Under the pieces are notes generated by a model. The model was not told the DNA's origin. It saw nothing but the letters and a program-made list of their open reading frames with translations, and ran no database searches. A stretch of 64,000 nucleotides of DNA, taken from assembly GCF_025399895.1 (NCBI RefSeq), contig NZ_JAODUA010000009.1, positions 62,001 through 126,000 of the forward strand. The letters are read 5' to 3'. How positions within the stretch are numbered: the stretch's first letter is position 1; each line of letters begins with the position of its first letter. Positions 23,886-31,942 of the stretch are shown here, piece after piece. The DNA is from Streptomyces sp. ASQP_92 (GTDB lineage: Bacteria; Actinomycetota; Actinomycetes; Streptomycetales; Streptomycetaceae). The position numbers and the translations under genes are program-made.

Positions 23886-25274
23886 CTATCTGCCCGCCAC
23901 CCGATCCGCCACCTTCGCCACCCGATCCGTGGCCGGCCGGGGCCGCCGGAGCTCTCTGAGGTCCGCGGCGCGGTACGCCGCATACATCCCCCGCACCCCC
24001 AGCCACCGCAACGGCTCCGGCTCCCACCTGCGGACCTTGTGGTCCACCCACGGCAGGGTGGTCAGCTCCGTGGGGCCGGCCTGGCCGGAGTCCTGTTGGA
24101 TCAGGTCGCGCAGCGTGCGCGCCGCGAGGTTCGCCGTGGCGACGCCCGAGCCGACGTAGCCGCCCGCCCAGCCGAGGCCCGTCGTGCGGTCCAGGGTGAC
24201 CGAGGCGCACCAGTCGCGCGGTACGCCGAGCACGCCCGACCAGGCGTGGCTGATCGCCACCCCGGCGAGCTGGGGGAAGAAGCGGACCAGGATCTCCCGC
24301 AGCGCCTCGATCGTCGCCGGCTGGGTGCGTCCGTCGTTGTCGGTGCGCGAACCGAAGCGGTACGGCACGCCCCGGCCGCCGAGCGCGATGCGGTCGTCCG
24401 CGGTGCGCTGCGCGTACATGTACGCGTGCGCCATGTCGCCGAGCGTCTCGCGGCCCGCCCACCCGATCGCGTCCCACACCTCGGGCCCGAGCGGCTCGGT
24501 GGCGATCATGGAGGAGTTCATGGGCAGCCAGGCCCGCCGCTGCCCCTTGAGCGAGGCGGTGAACCCCTCGGTGCAGCGCAGCACATAGGGCGCGCGGACC
24601 GTTCCGTACGGGGTGACGGCGTGCTGGGGGCGGATCTCGGTGACCGGGGTCGACTCGTACACGGTCACCCCGAGCGCCTCGACCGCGGCGGCCAGGCCCT
24701 TGAGGAGCTTCACCGGGTGGATGCGCGCGCCGTGCGGCGTCCAGGTCGAGCCCACCGCGCCGCTGACCCGTACGCGCTCGGCGGTCTCGCGCGCGCCGAG
24801 CAGGACCCGGTCCTTCTCGCCGAAGGCCACCTCGGCGTGGTGGAAGGCCTTGAGCCGGGCCAACTGGGCCGGACCGTAAGCGACTTCGAGGACGCCGCCC
24901 CGGTGGATGTCGGCGTCGACGGACTCCTCGGCGGCGACCCGCACCACCTCCGCCACCGTGTCGTTCATCGCCCGCTGGAGGCGCACCGCGCTGTCCTGGC
25001 CGTGCAGCTTGGCGTAGCGGTCGCGGCCCGCGATGCCGTTGTACAGCCAGCCGCCGTTGCGCCCCGAGGCGCCGTAGCCGCAGAAGCGGGACTCCAGGAC
25101 GGTGATGTCGAGGAAGGGGGCCGCCTTCTTCAGGTAGTACGCCGTCCACAGGCCGGTGTAGCCGCCGCCGACGATCACCACGTCGGCGGTCGTGTCGCCG
25201 GGCAGCGGCTCACGGGGTGCGGGGATGCCGTCGGTTGCGTACCAGAAGGAGATTCCGCCGTTGATCGCGCTCAT
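23886..25274 (-). CDS. FAD-dependent oxidoreductase (DAO family)
   Basis: A 462-residue soluble flavoenzyme. The N-terminal dinucleotide fold DVVIVGGGYTGLWTAYYLKK is preceded by a short lead of about 30 residues. RFCGYGASGRNGGW contains the family's GASGRNGG loop that holds the FAD pyrophosphate. A C-terminal GLGWAGGYVGSGVATANLAA closes the FAD site. Relatives include gamma-glutamylputrescine and glycine/D-amino-acid oxidases, so amine or amino-acid oxidation is likely; the substrate is not resolved. The last 30 residues are Arg/Ala-rich. Single gene, facing repeat cluster 2. Confidence 0.85.
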   Translation of the reverse strand: MSAINGGISFWYATDGIPAPREPLPGDTTADVVIVGGGYTGLWTAYYLKKAAPFLDITVLESRFCGYGASGRNGGWLYNGIAGRDRYAKLHGQDSAVRLQRAMNDTVAEVVRVAAEESVDADIHRGGVLEVAYGPAQLARLKAFHHAEVAFGEKDRVLLGARETAERVRVSGAVGSTWTPHGARIHPVKLLKGLAAAVEALGVTVYESTPVTEIRPQHAVTPYGTVRAPYVLRCTEGFTASLKGQRRAWLPMNSSMIATEPLGPEVWDAIGWAGRETLGDMAHAYMYAQRTADDRIALGGRGVPYRFGSRTDNDGRTQPATIEALREILVRFFPQLAGVAISHAWSGVLGVPRDWCASVTLDRTTGLGWAGGYVGSGVATANLAARTLRDLIQQDSGQAGPTELTTLPWVDHKVRRWEPEPLRWLGVRGMYAAYRAADLRELRRPRPATDRVAKVADRVAGR

Positions 25275-25465
25275 GGGGCTTGTTCGTACACCTGCCCCAC
25301 TCCCCTGTCCACCCTTGGAATCCGCAGGTGGCGGGCGCGCTGCGGAATTCGTGGGACCAACGGCGGCGTGGGGCGGGACCTTTGGCGGGCGGGAGGGCGG
25401 GGGCGGGTGTTTAGTGTCGAAGGTCAGGTGGTTTCGCGGGGTTTGTACCGAAGGGTTGGGTCGTC

Positions 25466-26233
25466 ATGGGTGTCCGCAGTTTCCGTCGTGCCGCCGTCGC
25501 GGTGGTGGCGGCCACCGCCCTCGGCCTGTCGGCGGCCGCCTGCTCGTCCGGCTCCGGCTCCGGCGGCTCCGGTGCGGGCGAGGGCTCCCGCGTCACCGGC
25601 TCGGACGTGGCCTCGCGGGCGGAGCTGAACGTCAGGACCTCCCCGGACGCGGCCACGCTGGCGAAGCTGCCCGCGAAGGCCGAGGGTGCGGAAATCGTCG
25701 TCGGCGATCCGAAGGCGCCGCACACCGTGTCGGTGTACGAGGACCCGCGCTGCCCGTACTGCAAGCACTTCGAGGAGGGCGGCGCCAGGGCCGTCGCCCG
25801 GCTCGCCGCCGAGGGCAAGGTCAAGATCCGCTACACGATCGCCTCGTTCCTCGACGCCAACCTCGGCGGGGGCGGCTCGAAGCGGGCCGTGAACGCCATG
25901 CGGGCCTCGGTCGAGCGGGGGAAGTTCGCGGAGTTCCACGCGGCCGTCTTCGCCAGCCAGCCGCAGGAGGAGACGGACGACGCCTTCACCGCCGACAACC
26001 TCCTGAAGATCGCCGACAAGGTGCCGGGCCTGCGCGGGGCCGCCTTCGACCGGGCGGTCCGCGAGAACACGTACCAGGACTTCGTGAAGGCGGCGGAGGC
26101 GGCGTTCGAGGACTCGGGCGTCAACAGCAGCCCCGTGGTCCTGATCGACGGCAAGAAGCCGTCCGGTGACGGCCGGGCCATCTTCGACGCGGACGCGTTC
26201 AAGAAGGTGCTCGCCGAGTCGGGCGTCTCCTGA
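25466..26233 (+). CDS. DsbA-like thioredoxin-fold lipoprotein
   Basis: A 255-residue exported thiol oxidoreductase. The signal region VRSFRRAAVAVVAATALGLS ends in a lipobox-like AAAC at about residue 27, followed by a Ser/Gly linker. The thioredoxin fold (residues 70-250) has the active site DPRCPYCKHF (CPYC, about 96-99), the inserted helical domain (KRAVNAMRASVERGKFAEF) and the cis-Pro segment SSPVVLIDGK. Predicted to form or shuffle disulfides in exported proteins. Its 3' end is overlapped on the other strand by the rhomboid-like frame. Confidence 0.88.
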   Translation: MGVRSFRRAAVAVVAATALGLSAAACSSGSGSGGSGAGEGSRVTGSDVASRAELNVRTSPDAATLAKLPAKAEGAEIVVGDPKAPHTVSVYEDPRCPYCKHFEEGGARAVARLAAEGKVKIRYTIASFLDANLGGGGSKRAVNAMRASVERGKFAEFHAAVFASQPQEETDDAFTADNLLKIADKVPGLRGAAFDRAVRENTYQDFVKAAEAAFEDSGVNSSPVVLIDGKKPSGDGRAIFDADAFKKVLAESGVS

Positions 26234-26976
26234 CGGCGCCACCGGCGAAACCTCCCGCCCAGCCGCCGTCCGGCCGCGCGCAGACTGTCCGCCGGATTCC
26301 ACGGCGCCCCGCCCCGGCCCCGTGTGAGCGGCCAACAGGCGAGCCCGATGAGCACGGACGCGAAGTGCCCGAGGTCGGTGAAGGTACGGCCACTGAGCAG
26401 CGGGGCGCCGTAGAGGACGAGGACGCCGAGCAGATACGCATACCGGTACGGCACGGCGATCACGTACGTGAGCACGGCCACCACCCCCGCCAGCGCGTAA
26501 CTCACGCCCACATCAAGGGTGTTGACGGCGGAGTGCGGCGCGTGGTCGTGCCGGATCGCCCACAACAGGGCGCCCTCGCTGATGAAGGTGGCGGCCACAT
26601 GCGTACCGAAGGCGACGACCAGCCAGCGCGGGGTGCCGAGCCGGCGCTCGGCCTGGGCGTGGAAGACGCTGTAGAGCACGGCGTACGGAAGCCAGCCGCC
26701 CCCGTCGATCCAGAACGCGCTCGCGATCAACACCCGGCGGGGGTTGCTCGACAGCTCGTGGATGTTGGTGGACCGCTGCCGCAGGAAGTCCGCCTCGAAC
26801 TCCGGTGACATGTGGTGCATGGCGATGGTGGTGACGAACAACGCCGCCAGCCAGAGGTAGGTGCCGGGTGCGCTGCGGACGTAGCGCACCACGGCACGCA
26901 CCGGCCGCACGCCGGGAGGGAAGGGCCTCATACCCCGATTCACCCACGGGGGCGGGGCGGGCGGGGGGACCGACAT
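25831..26976 (-). CDS. rhomboid-like membrane protein, 3' end overlaps the DsbA-like gene
   Basis: A 381-codon frame. Residues 1-245 form a rhomboid-like core with about six hydrophobic segments (YLWLAALFVTTIAMHH, ALAGVVAVLTYVIAVPYRY). A plausible Ser-His dyad sits in DVGVSYALAG and FTDLGHFASVLIGL. After RRWRRQE the frame has no stop codon and continues 403 bases antisense into the DsbA-like gene; the last 135 codons (TPDSASTFLNAS onward) are low-quality sequence dictated by the opposite gene. A lost stop codon, frameshift or sequencing error near 26230 is likely; the true end may be close to 26230. Start ATG 26976 has GGCGGG upstream. Confidence 0.7.
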   Translation of the reverse strand: MSVPPPAPPPWVNRGMRPFPPGVRPVRAVVRYVRSAPGTYLWLAALFVTTIAMHHMSPEFEADFLRQRSTNIHELSSNPRRVLIASAFWIDGGGWLPYAVLYSVFHAQAERRLGTPRWLVVAFGTHVAATFISEGALLWAIRHDHAPHSAVNTLDVGVSYALAGVVAVLTYVIAVPYRYAYLLGVLVLYGAPLLSGRTFTDLGHFASVLIGLACWPLTRGRGGAPWNPADSLRAAGRRLGGRFRRWRRQETPDSASTFLNASASKMARPSPDGFLPSIRTTGLLLTPESSNAASAAFTKSWYVFSRTARSKAAPRRPGTLSAIFRRLSAVKASSVSSCGWLAKTAAWNSANFPRSTEARMAFTARFEPPPPRLASRNEAIV

Positions 26977-27136
26977 CCCGCCGTGGCCCGCTGCGGCGGA
27001 CCGCGGTCTCGTTCGGCGGCCGGCGGCCGGTCCCCCCCGTGCCCGTGGTCTCGTACGGCCGGCCGTGGGCTGGTCGCCCCCCGTGCCCGTGGTCTCGTAC
27101 GGCGGACCGCGTCCCGCGCGCGCCCCTGCCCCGGCC

Positions 27137-27142
27137 TACCCT
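27137..27142 (+). promoter_or_regulatory. -10 hexamer TACCCT of the GNAT gene, probable leaderless start
   Basis: TACCCT ends 6 bases before the ATG at 27149, with no ribosome-binding site between. Confidence 0.5.
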
Positions 27143-27148
27143 TCGGCC

Positions 27149-27628
27149 ATGATTCGCGACGCCGCACCCGCCGACATTCCCGCCCTCCACCAGATGATTC
27201 GTGAGCTCGCCGACTACGAGAAGTGCCTTGACGAGGCGCGCGCCACCGAGGAGCAGCTCCACGAGGCGCTGTTCGGCGCGCACCCCGCCGCCTTCGCGCA
27301 CATCGCGGAGGACGCGTCGGGCGAACCCGTGGGCTTCTCGCTCTGGTTCCTGAACTTCTCGACGTGGCGCGGGGTGCACGGCATCTACCTGGAGGACCTG
27401 TACGTACGCCCCGGCGCCAGGGGCGGCGGCCACGGCAAGGCGCTCCTGCGGGAGCTGGCCCGTATCTGCGTGGCACGGGGTTACGAGCGCCTGGAGTGGT
27501 CGGTCCTGAACTGGAACACCCCGTCGATCGCGTTCTACGAGTCGCTGGGCGCGCGCCCGCAGGACGAGTGGACGGTGTACCGGCTGACGGACGCGGCGTT
27601 GGAGGTGCTGGGGGAGTCGAGGGATTAG
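27149..27628 (+). CDS. GNAT-family N-acetyltransferase
   Basis: A 159-residue acetyltransferase with the GNAT order: strand IRDAAPADIPALHQMIRELA, the GVHGIYLEDLYVRP central strand, the acetyl-CoA loop RPGARGGGHGKAL (motif A) and SVLNWNTPSIAFYESLGA (motif B). It most resembles diamine/spermidine-type or thialysine acetyltransferases (LEDLYV, NW-NTPSI-FY), so a small amine substrate is possible. Single gene. Confidence 0.88.
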   Translation: MIRDAAPADIPALHQMIRELADYEKCLDEARATEEQLHEALFGAHPAAFAHIAEDASGEPVGFSLWFLNFSTWRGVHGIYLEDLYVRPGARGGGHGKALLRELARICVARGYERLEWSVLNWNTPSIAFYESLGARPQDEWTVYRLTDAALEVLGESRD

Positions 27629-27767
27629 GGCGGCGCGGCCGCCGCTCGTGACGGCGCCGCGGCCGGGCGGCCGGAATGTGGTGGGCCCGTGGCGCGAAAG
27701 TACGGAGTGGGGGATTCCCCCGTCGCGAGCAGGGGTGATTGTCAGTGCCATGGGTCAGCATGGGGAC

Positions 27768-28451
27768 ATGGCAGCGGCTCGGAGTGCGAAGAAGACGGCG
27801 GCTAGGGCGGGTGCCCGCAGGGTGGAGGTGCGACTGCCACCGCTGGCGCCGTTCGGCGCGGGTGAGCTGGAACCGGAGGGCGATTACGACGGCCTGGAGT
27901 TCCGGGACCTCGATCTGGCGCGCCAGCAGGCACCCAGCGCGCGCTTCCTCGACTGCGGCCTCTACGGCTGCGTCCTGGACGACACACGTCTGACCGGAGC
28001 CCGCTTCATCGACTCGGTGCTGTCGGGGATCCGGGGGGTGGGTACGGATCTGGCGCGGGCGAGCCTGCGCGATGTGGAGGTGCGGGATGTACGGATGGGT
28101 GGGGTCCAGCTCCACGGCGCGGTGCTGGAACGGGTGCTGGTCAAGGGCGGGAAGATCGACTACCTGAACCTGCGCGAGGCCGAGCTGCGCGACGTCGTCT
28201 TCGACGGCTGCGTCCTCGCCGAGCCCGACTTCGGCGGCGCCGGGCTGACCCGGGTCGAGTTCCGGGGCTGCGAGCTGCGCGGGGCCGACTTCACGGGCGT
28301 GCGCATGACCGACGTCGACCTGCGCGGGGCGACGCTGCTCGACATCGCCCGCGGGGTGGAACGCCTGGCGGGCGCGGTCATCAGCCCCTCCCAACTCCTC
28401 GACCTGGCCCCGGCGTTCGCCGCGCAGGTGGGGGTGCGGGTGGAGCCGTGA
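27768..28451 (+). CDS. pentapeptide-repeat protein
   Basis: A soluble protein of about 227 residues built of A(D/N)LXX-type pentapeptide repeats: LEFRDLDLARQQAPSARF, TRLTGARFIDSVLSGI, VEFRGCELRGADFTGVRM and VDLRGATLLDI. Such proteins form a right-handed quadrilateral beta-helix; some bind gyrase, most have unknown roles. The start is uncertain: ATG 27768 begins MAAARSAKKTAARAG, and ATG 27750 or GTG 27735 are in frame. It converges on the next gene with 9 bases between them. Confidence 0.82.
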   Translation: MAAARSAKKTAARAGARRVEVRLPPLAPFGAGELEPEGDYDGLEFRDLDLARQQAPSARFLDCGLYGCVLDDTRLTGARFIDSVLSGIRGVGTDLARASLRDVEVRDVRMGGVQLHGAVLERVLVKGGKIDYLNLREAELRDVVFDGCVLAEPDFGGAGLTRVEFRGCELRGADFTGVRMTDVDLRGATLLDIARGVERLAGAVISPSQLLDLAPAFAAQVGVRVEP

Positions 28452-28460
28452 GGGGGCCCG

Positions 28461-28961
28461 CTACGGGATCCTGGGGAAGCGGGCCTGGAGGTCCCAGATG
28501 ATCGGGTTCTCGCCGAGGTCCTCGTGCATGTCGGTGAGGTCGGCGATCAGATCGTGCAGGAAGTCCCTTGTCTCGCGCCGGAGTTCGGTGTGCGAGAAGG
28601 TGAGGGGTTCCTCGTCGCCGGGCATCCAGTCCGCCTCGACGTCCACCCAGCCGAAGCGGCGCTCGAAGAGCATGCGGTCGGACGACTCGGTGAAGTCGAT
28701 CTCGGCGTACTGGGGCCGTGCGGCGCGGGAGCCCAGGGGGTCGCGGTCGAGCTGCTCGACGGTGTCGCAGAGCGCCCACGCGAAGTCGAGCACCGGCACC
28801 CATCCCCAGGCCGTGGACACCTCGCGGTCCGCCTTGGTGTCGGCGAGGTAGACGTCTCCGCAGAACAGGTCGTGACGGAGGGTGTAGACGTCTGCGCGGC
28901 GGTAGTCGATGCGGGTGGGGTCGGGGAAGTGGCGGGATAGGGAGTAGCCGATGTCGAGCAC
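28461..28961 (-). CDS. conserved hypothetical protein
   Basis: A 166-residue soluble acidic protein from the GTG at 28961. It has no membrane segment and few Gly/Ala runs, and is rich in Asp, Trp and Arg (RIDYRRADVYTLRHDLFC, WVDVEADWMPGDEEP, TELRRETRDFLHDLIADL). I do not recognise the family; the composition suggests a folded cytoplasmic protein. Its promoter region abuts repeats and cluster 3. Confidence 0.7.
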   Translation of the reverse strand: MLDIGYSLSRHFPDPTRIDYRRADVYTLRHDLFCGDVYLADTKADREVSTAWGWVPVLDFAWALCDTVEQLDRDPLGSRAARPQYAEIDFTESSDRMLFERRFGWVDVEADWMPGDEEPLTFSHTELRRETRDFLHDLIADLTDMHEDLGENPIIWDLQARFPRIP

Positions 28962-29001
28962 GCTCCGATGGTGTCACGACGGCGCGTCCCCTCACCCGGA
29001 G

Positions 29002-29115
29002 CCCCCTGGGGTACTGCCCCCCTGGGGTTCTGCGCCTCGGACCCCCCTCCCTGGGTTCTGCCCCCCTCGGGCCCCCCTCCCTGGGTTCTGCCCCCCTGGG
29101 GTTGCTCCCCCTGGC
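29002..29115. repeat. C-rich imperfect tandem repeat
   Basis: Two near-identical 30-base units lie at 29042-29071 and 29072-29101 (core CCCTCCCTGGGTTCTGCCCC), with shorter degenerate copies on both sides, just upstream of the 28961 start. Confidence 0.75.
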
Positions 29116-29174
29116 CCCACATCCGGCCGACGACCCGTCTCCCCGCGCCGCCGCCCTGCGGCCGGCCCGCTTTT

Positions 29175-29690
29175 GCGCAGTTCCCCGCGCCCCCAGGAAC
29201 CCGTCTTCGTCTGCGGGCCGTGCGTGGCTGGTCGCGCAGTTCCCCGCGCCCCCAGGAACCCGTCTTCGTCTGCGGGCCGTGCGTGGCTGGTCGCGCAGTT
29301 CCCCGCGCCCCTGATCCCCGGCCGTCTGCGGACCGTGGTCGCTTTTCGCGCAGTTCCCCGCGCCCCAAAACCCGTTTTCGTCTGCGGGCCGCAGGTGGCT
29401 GGTCGCGCAGTTCCCCGCGCCCCTTAGCGGCACCGGTGCTGGCCCGCATCGGGCATTTCAGCCTGTCCGGCGTTTGAGGACGAGTGCCGTTCAGGCGCGA
29501 ACGGGGTCTGGGGCGGAGCCCCAGAGGTCCCGGAACCCTCCAACCCTGCGCCTACGGGCGGGTGGGTGGGCAAGGGTGCTCGGGGTCTGGGGCGGAGCCC
29601 CAGGGTCCCGGAACCAGCCAACCCGCTGCACGGGCGGGTGGGTGGGAAAACCCCCAGGGGGCCCGGGGAGACACCCCGGGTACAGATCGG
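29175..29690. repeat. intergenic repeat cluster 3: A x5, B, C
   Basis: A cores at 29175, 29234, 29293, 29348 and 29405; B from about 29461 to 29535; C (GGTCTGGGGCGGAGCCCCAG followed by a GGGCGGGTGGGTGGGAAAAC stretch) to about 29690. Same polarity and order as cluster 1. Together with the preceding repeat it fills the 740-base gap upstream of the 28961 start and downstream of the senR stop codon. No gene is seen. Confidence 0.85.
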
Positions 29691-29701
29691 GGGGCCGCGC
29701 G

Positions 29702-30346
29702 TCAGGGCAGAATCCGCCGCTCCTTCGCCACCGCCACCGCCCCCGCCCGCGTATCAACCCCGAGCTTCTCGTAGATCCGTCCCAGATGCGTCTTCACCGT
29801 CGCCTCGCTGATGAAGAGCGCCCGGGCGATCTCCCGGTTGCCGAGGCCGTTGGCGAGCTGGGCCAGGATGTCGAGTTCGCGGGGGGTCAGCGCGGGCCGG
29901 CCCGCCCCGCGGAGCTGGTTCATGACCCGGCTCGCCACGGGCGGGGACAGCGTCGTACGCCCCTGCGCCGCCGCCCGGATCGCCGCGAACAGCTCCTCGG
30001 GCCGCTCCGCCTTGAGGAGGTACCCCGTAGCCCCCGCCGCGATCGCCCGCGTGATGTCCGCGTCGGTGTCGTACGTCGTCAGGACCAGCACCCGCACCCC
30101 GCTTGCGGCGATCCGCCGCGTCGCCTCGACGCCGTCGATGCCGGGCCCGAGCTGGAGGTCCATCAGCACCACGTCGGGCCGGAGCCGGGCGGCCGAGGCC
30201 ACCGCCTCCTCACCGCTGCCGGCCTCCCCGACGACCTCGATGTCCGGCTCGCTGCCGATCAGCGCGAGCAGCCCCGCCCGTACCACCGCGTGATCGTCGC
30301 AGAGCAGGATCCGTACCGGATCGGTCAGGGGCGGGGGAACGGTCAT
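29702..30346 (-). CDS. senR: LuxR-type response regulator SenR
   Basis: A 214-residue NarL/FixJ-type regulator. The receiver starts VRILLCDDHAVVRAGL, has the phospho-Asp in PDVVLMDLQLGPGIDG and the Lys in YLLKAERPEEL. The C-terminal LuxR HTH (LTPRELDILAQLANGLGNRE, SEATVKTHLGRIYEKL) binds DNA. The start overlaps the kinase stop codon by ATGA. Adjacency to a SenS-like kinase and to an HbpS-like gene matches the SenS-SenR redox system of S. reticuli, which controls catalase-peroxidase and hbpS; the name rests on that context. Confidence 0.8.
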   Translation of the reverse strand: MTVPPPLTDPVRILLCDDHAVVRAGLLALIGSEPDIEVVGEAGSGEEAVASAARLRPDVVLMDLQLGPGIDGVEATRRIAASGVRVLVLTTYDTDADITRAIAAGATGYLLKAERPEELFAAIRAAAQGRTTLSPPVASRVMNQLRGAGRPALTPRELDILAQLANGLGNREIARALFISEATVKTHLGRIYEKLGVDTRAGAVAVAKERRILP

Positions 30347-31752
30347 GGCCGGGGCTCCCGGGGATCGAGGGGGATCGCCGCGGACAGGACGGTGCCTTCG
30401 CCGGGCGCGGATTCGACGGTCAGGGTGCCGCCGAGCTGCCGTACCCGCGCGTACATCGCGGGCAGACCGTGACCCCGTACGCCTGGGGCCGGCTCCCGTA
30501 CGCCGAGGGGACCCGGGGTGAAGCCCCGGCCGTCGTCGGCGATGTCCAGGACCACCTGGTCGCCCAGATAGGTGAGGGTGAGCGCGGCCGTGGAGGCACC
30601 GGCGTGCTCGCGCACGTTCGCCAGCGCTCCCTGGGCGATGCGCAGGAGGGCCGGGCCGACCCGCTCGGGCAGCGGCGCGTTCGGCGCACCGTCGACATGG
30701 CAGCGCACCCGCAACGCCCCCGGCGCACCGGCCCCACCCTCCGCGGCCCCCGCCGCACCGAAGACACCTGCGGCCCCCGCACCCTCTGCGGACCCGGCGG
30801 ATCCCGCGGGCTGCGTGGGCCGGGTGGACTCAGCACCCCCCACCGCCCCCGCCCACTCCTCCGACTCCCGCGCCGCCAGCACCCGCAGCGCCTCCTCCAG
30901 GCTTCCGCCCTCCGCGAGGTCCGCGGGCCCCAGGTCGTGGACGAAGCGGCGCGCCTCGGCGAGGTTGCGTTCGGCGATGGACTCGGCCGTACGGACATGG
31001 CGGCGTGCCGCGTCGGGGTCGGCGGCCCACACCCGGTCGGCCGCCTGGAGCAGCATCCGCTGGCTGGACAGGCCCTGCGCGAGGGTGTCGTGGATCTCCA
31101 TGGAGAGCCGTTGTCGCTCGGCCAGCGTGCCCTCGCGGCGCTCCGTCGCGGCGAGCTCGCGCCGCGTGCGCAGCAGATCGTCGATCAACTGGCGCTGTCC
31201 GTCGGTCAGTTCACGCTGCCGCTCGCCCTGGCGCTGCATCTGGACGAACACGGCCGTCGCGATCGCCGCGACGGCGGGCGGCGCGAGTACGAGGTTCGGG
31301 TCGAAGCCGTCGGCGGACAGTTCGACCTGGGCGGTGACGACGAACGCCGTCAGCACCCCGACCAGGACCAGCGCGGCGCGCGGCCGCAACGTCCGCAGGC
31401 CCGTGTAGAACAGCGGCACCGCGCACCACGCGAAGCTCGGCGCGAGCAGCACCAGAACCATCCAGGTGGCCACGACCCCGCCGAGCCAGCCGAGCCTGCG
31501 CGGCGTCGGCCGCGAACCCAGGGCCGGCCCGAGCACGTACAGCAGGGCCAGCGTCGTCGACAGGGCGATGATCCACGGCGTGCGGGGCTCTCCGGGGTGC
31601 CGGATCAGGAACCGCGCGAGCGAGGCGCCGAGGAGCAGGAAGAACGCCGCGTGCATGACCACGGGCAGCCACGGCTCGGCGTCGGCCGAGGGAGTTGCCC
31701 CCGGCACCCCCGGAGCCCCGCGCACCCCCACCCCGCCGTCGTCGTCCTTCAT
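30343..31752 (-). CDS. senS: sensor histidine kinase SenS (HisKA_3 type)
   Basis: A 469-residue membrane kinase. About five TM segments occupy residues 30-165 (VVMHAAFFLLLGASLARFL, PWIIALSTTLALLYVLGPAL, LGGVVATWMVLVLLAP). The phospho-acceptor is in RQRLSMEIHDTLAQGLSSQR and the ATPase motifs are DIADDGRGFTPG and GHGLPAMYARV. A 50-residue Ala/Gly/Ser-rich insert separates the DHp and ATPase domains, not typical for the family. ATG 31752 has GAGGGAG upstream; the earlier in-frame start 31782 is less likely. In S. reticuli the extracytoplasmic domain senses haem and redox state through HbpS. Confidence 0.82.
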   Translation of the reverse strand: MKDDDGGVGVRGAPGVPGATPSADAEPWLPVVMHAAFFLLLGASLARFLIRHPGEPRTPWIIALSTTLALLYVLGPALGSRPTPRRLGWLGGVVATWMVLVLLAPSFAWCAVPLFYTGLRTLRPRAALVLVGVLTAFVVTAQVELSADGFDPNLVLAPPAVAAIATAVFVQMQRQGERQRELTDGQRQLIDDLLRTRRELAATERREGTLAERQRLSMEIHDTLAQGLSSQRMLLQAADRVWAADPDAARRHVRTAESIAERNLAEARRFVHDLGPADLAEGGSLEEALRVLAARESEEWAGAVGGAESTRPTQPAGSAGSAEGAGAAGVFGAAGAAEGGAGAPGALRVRCHVDGAPNAPLPERVGPALLRIAQGALANVREHAGASTAALTLTYLGDQVVLDIADDGRGFTPGPLGVREPAPGVRGHGLPAMYARVRQLGGTLTVESAPGEGTVLSAAIPLDPREPRP

Positions 31753-31942
31753 CCGCCCGCTCCCTCTCACCTGCCCATACACACGCTCACCTGCCCGTAC
31801 GCAGGCGTCGCGTACCCATCGTTACCCGGCCGGGCCACCCCCGCATCAACCGATCGGCTGACGGACGGGTCCGCCGTACCGGGTCGCGAGGGCAGCCGGT
31901 ACGTCGAGGTGGAAGGGCCGGTTCCGCCCGGAGGATCGAAGC

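Noticed and set aside
23620..25149. 509-codon minus-strand frame partly opposite the FAD oxidoreductase and reading through repeats
   Set aside because: It shares the oxidoreductase strand but another frame, and its 3' part is translated repeat DNA.
29484..29774. Small plus- and minus-strand frames in repeat clusters (17.3, 23.5, 29.3, 46.3, 48.2 and 54.0 kb)
   Set aside because: They are translations of the A-B-C repeat modules, recur in the same form at each cluster and have no independent start signals.
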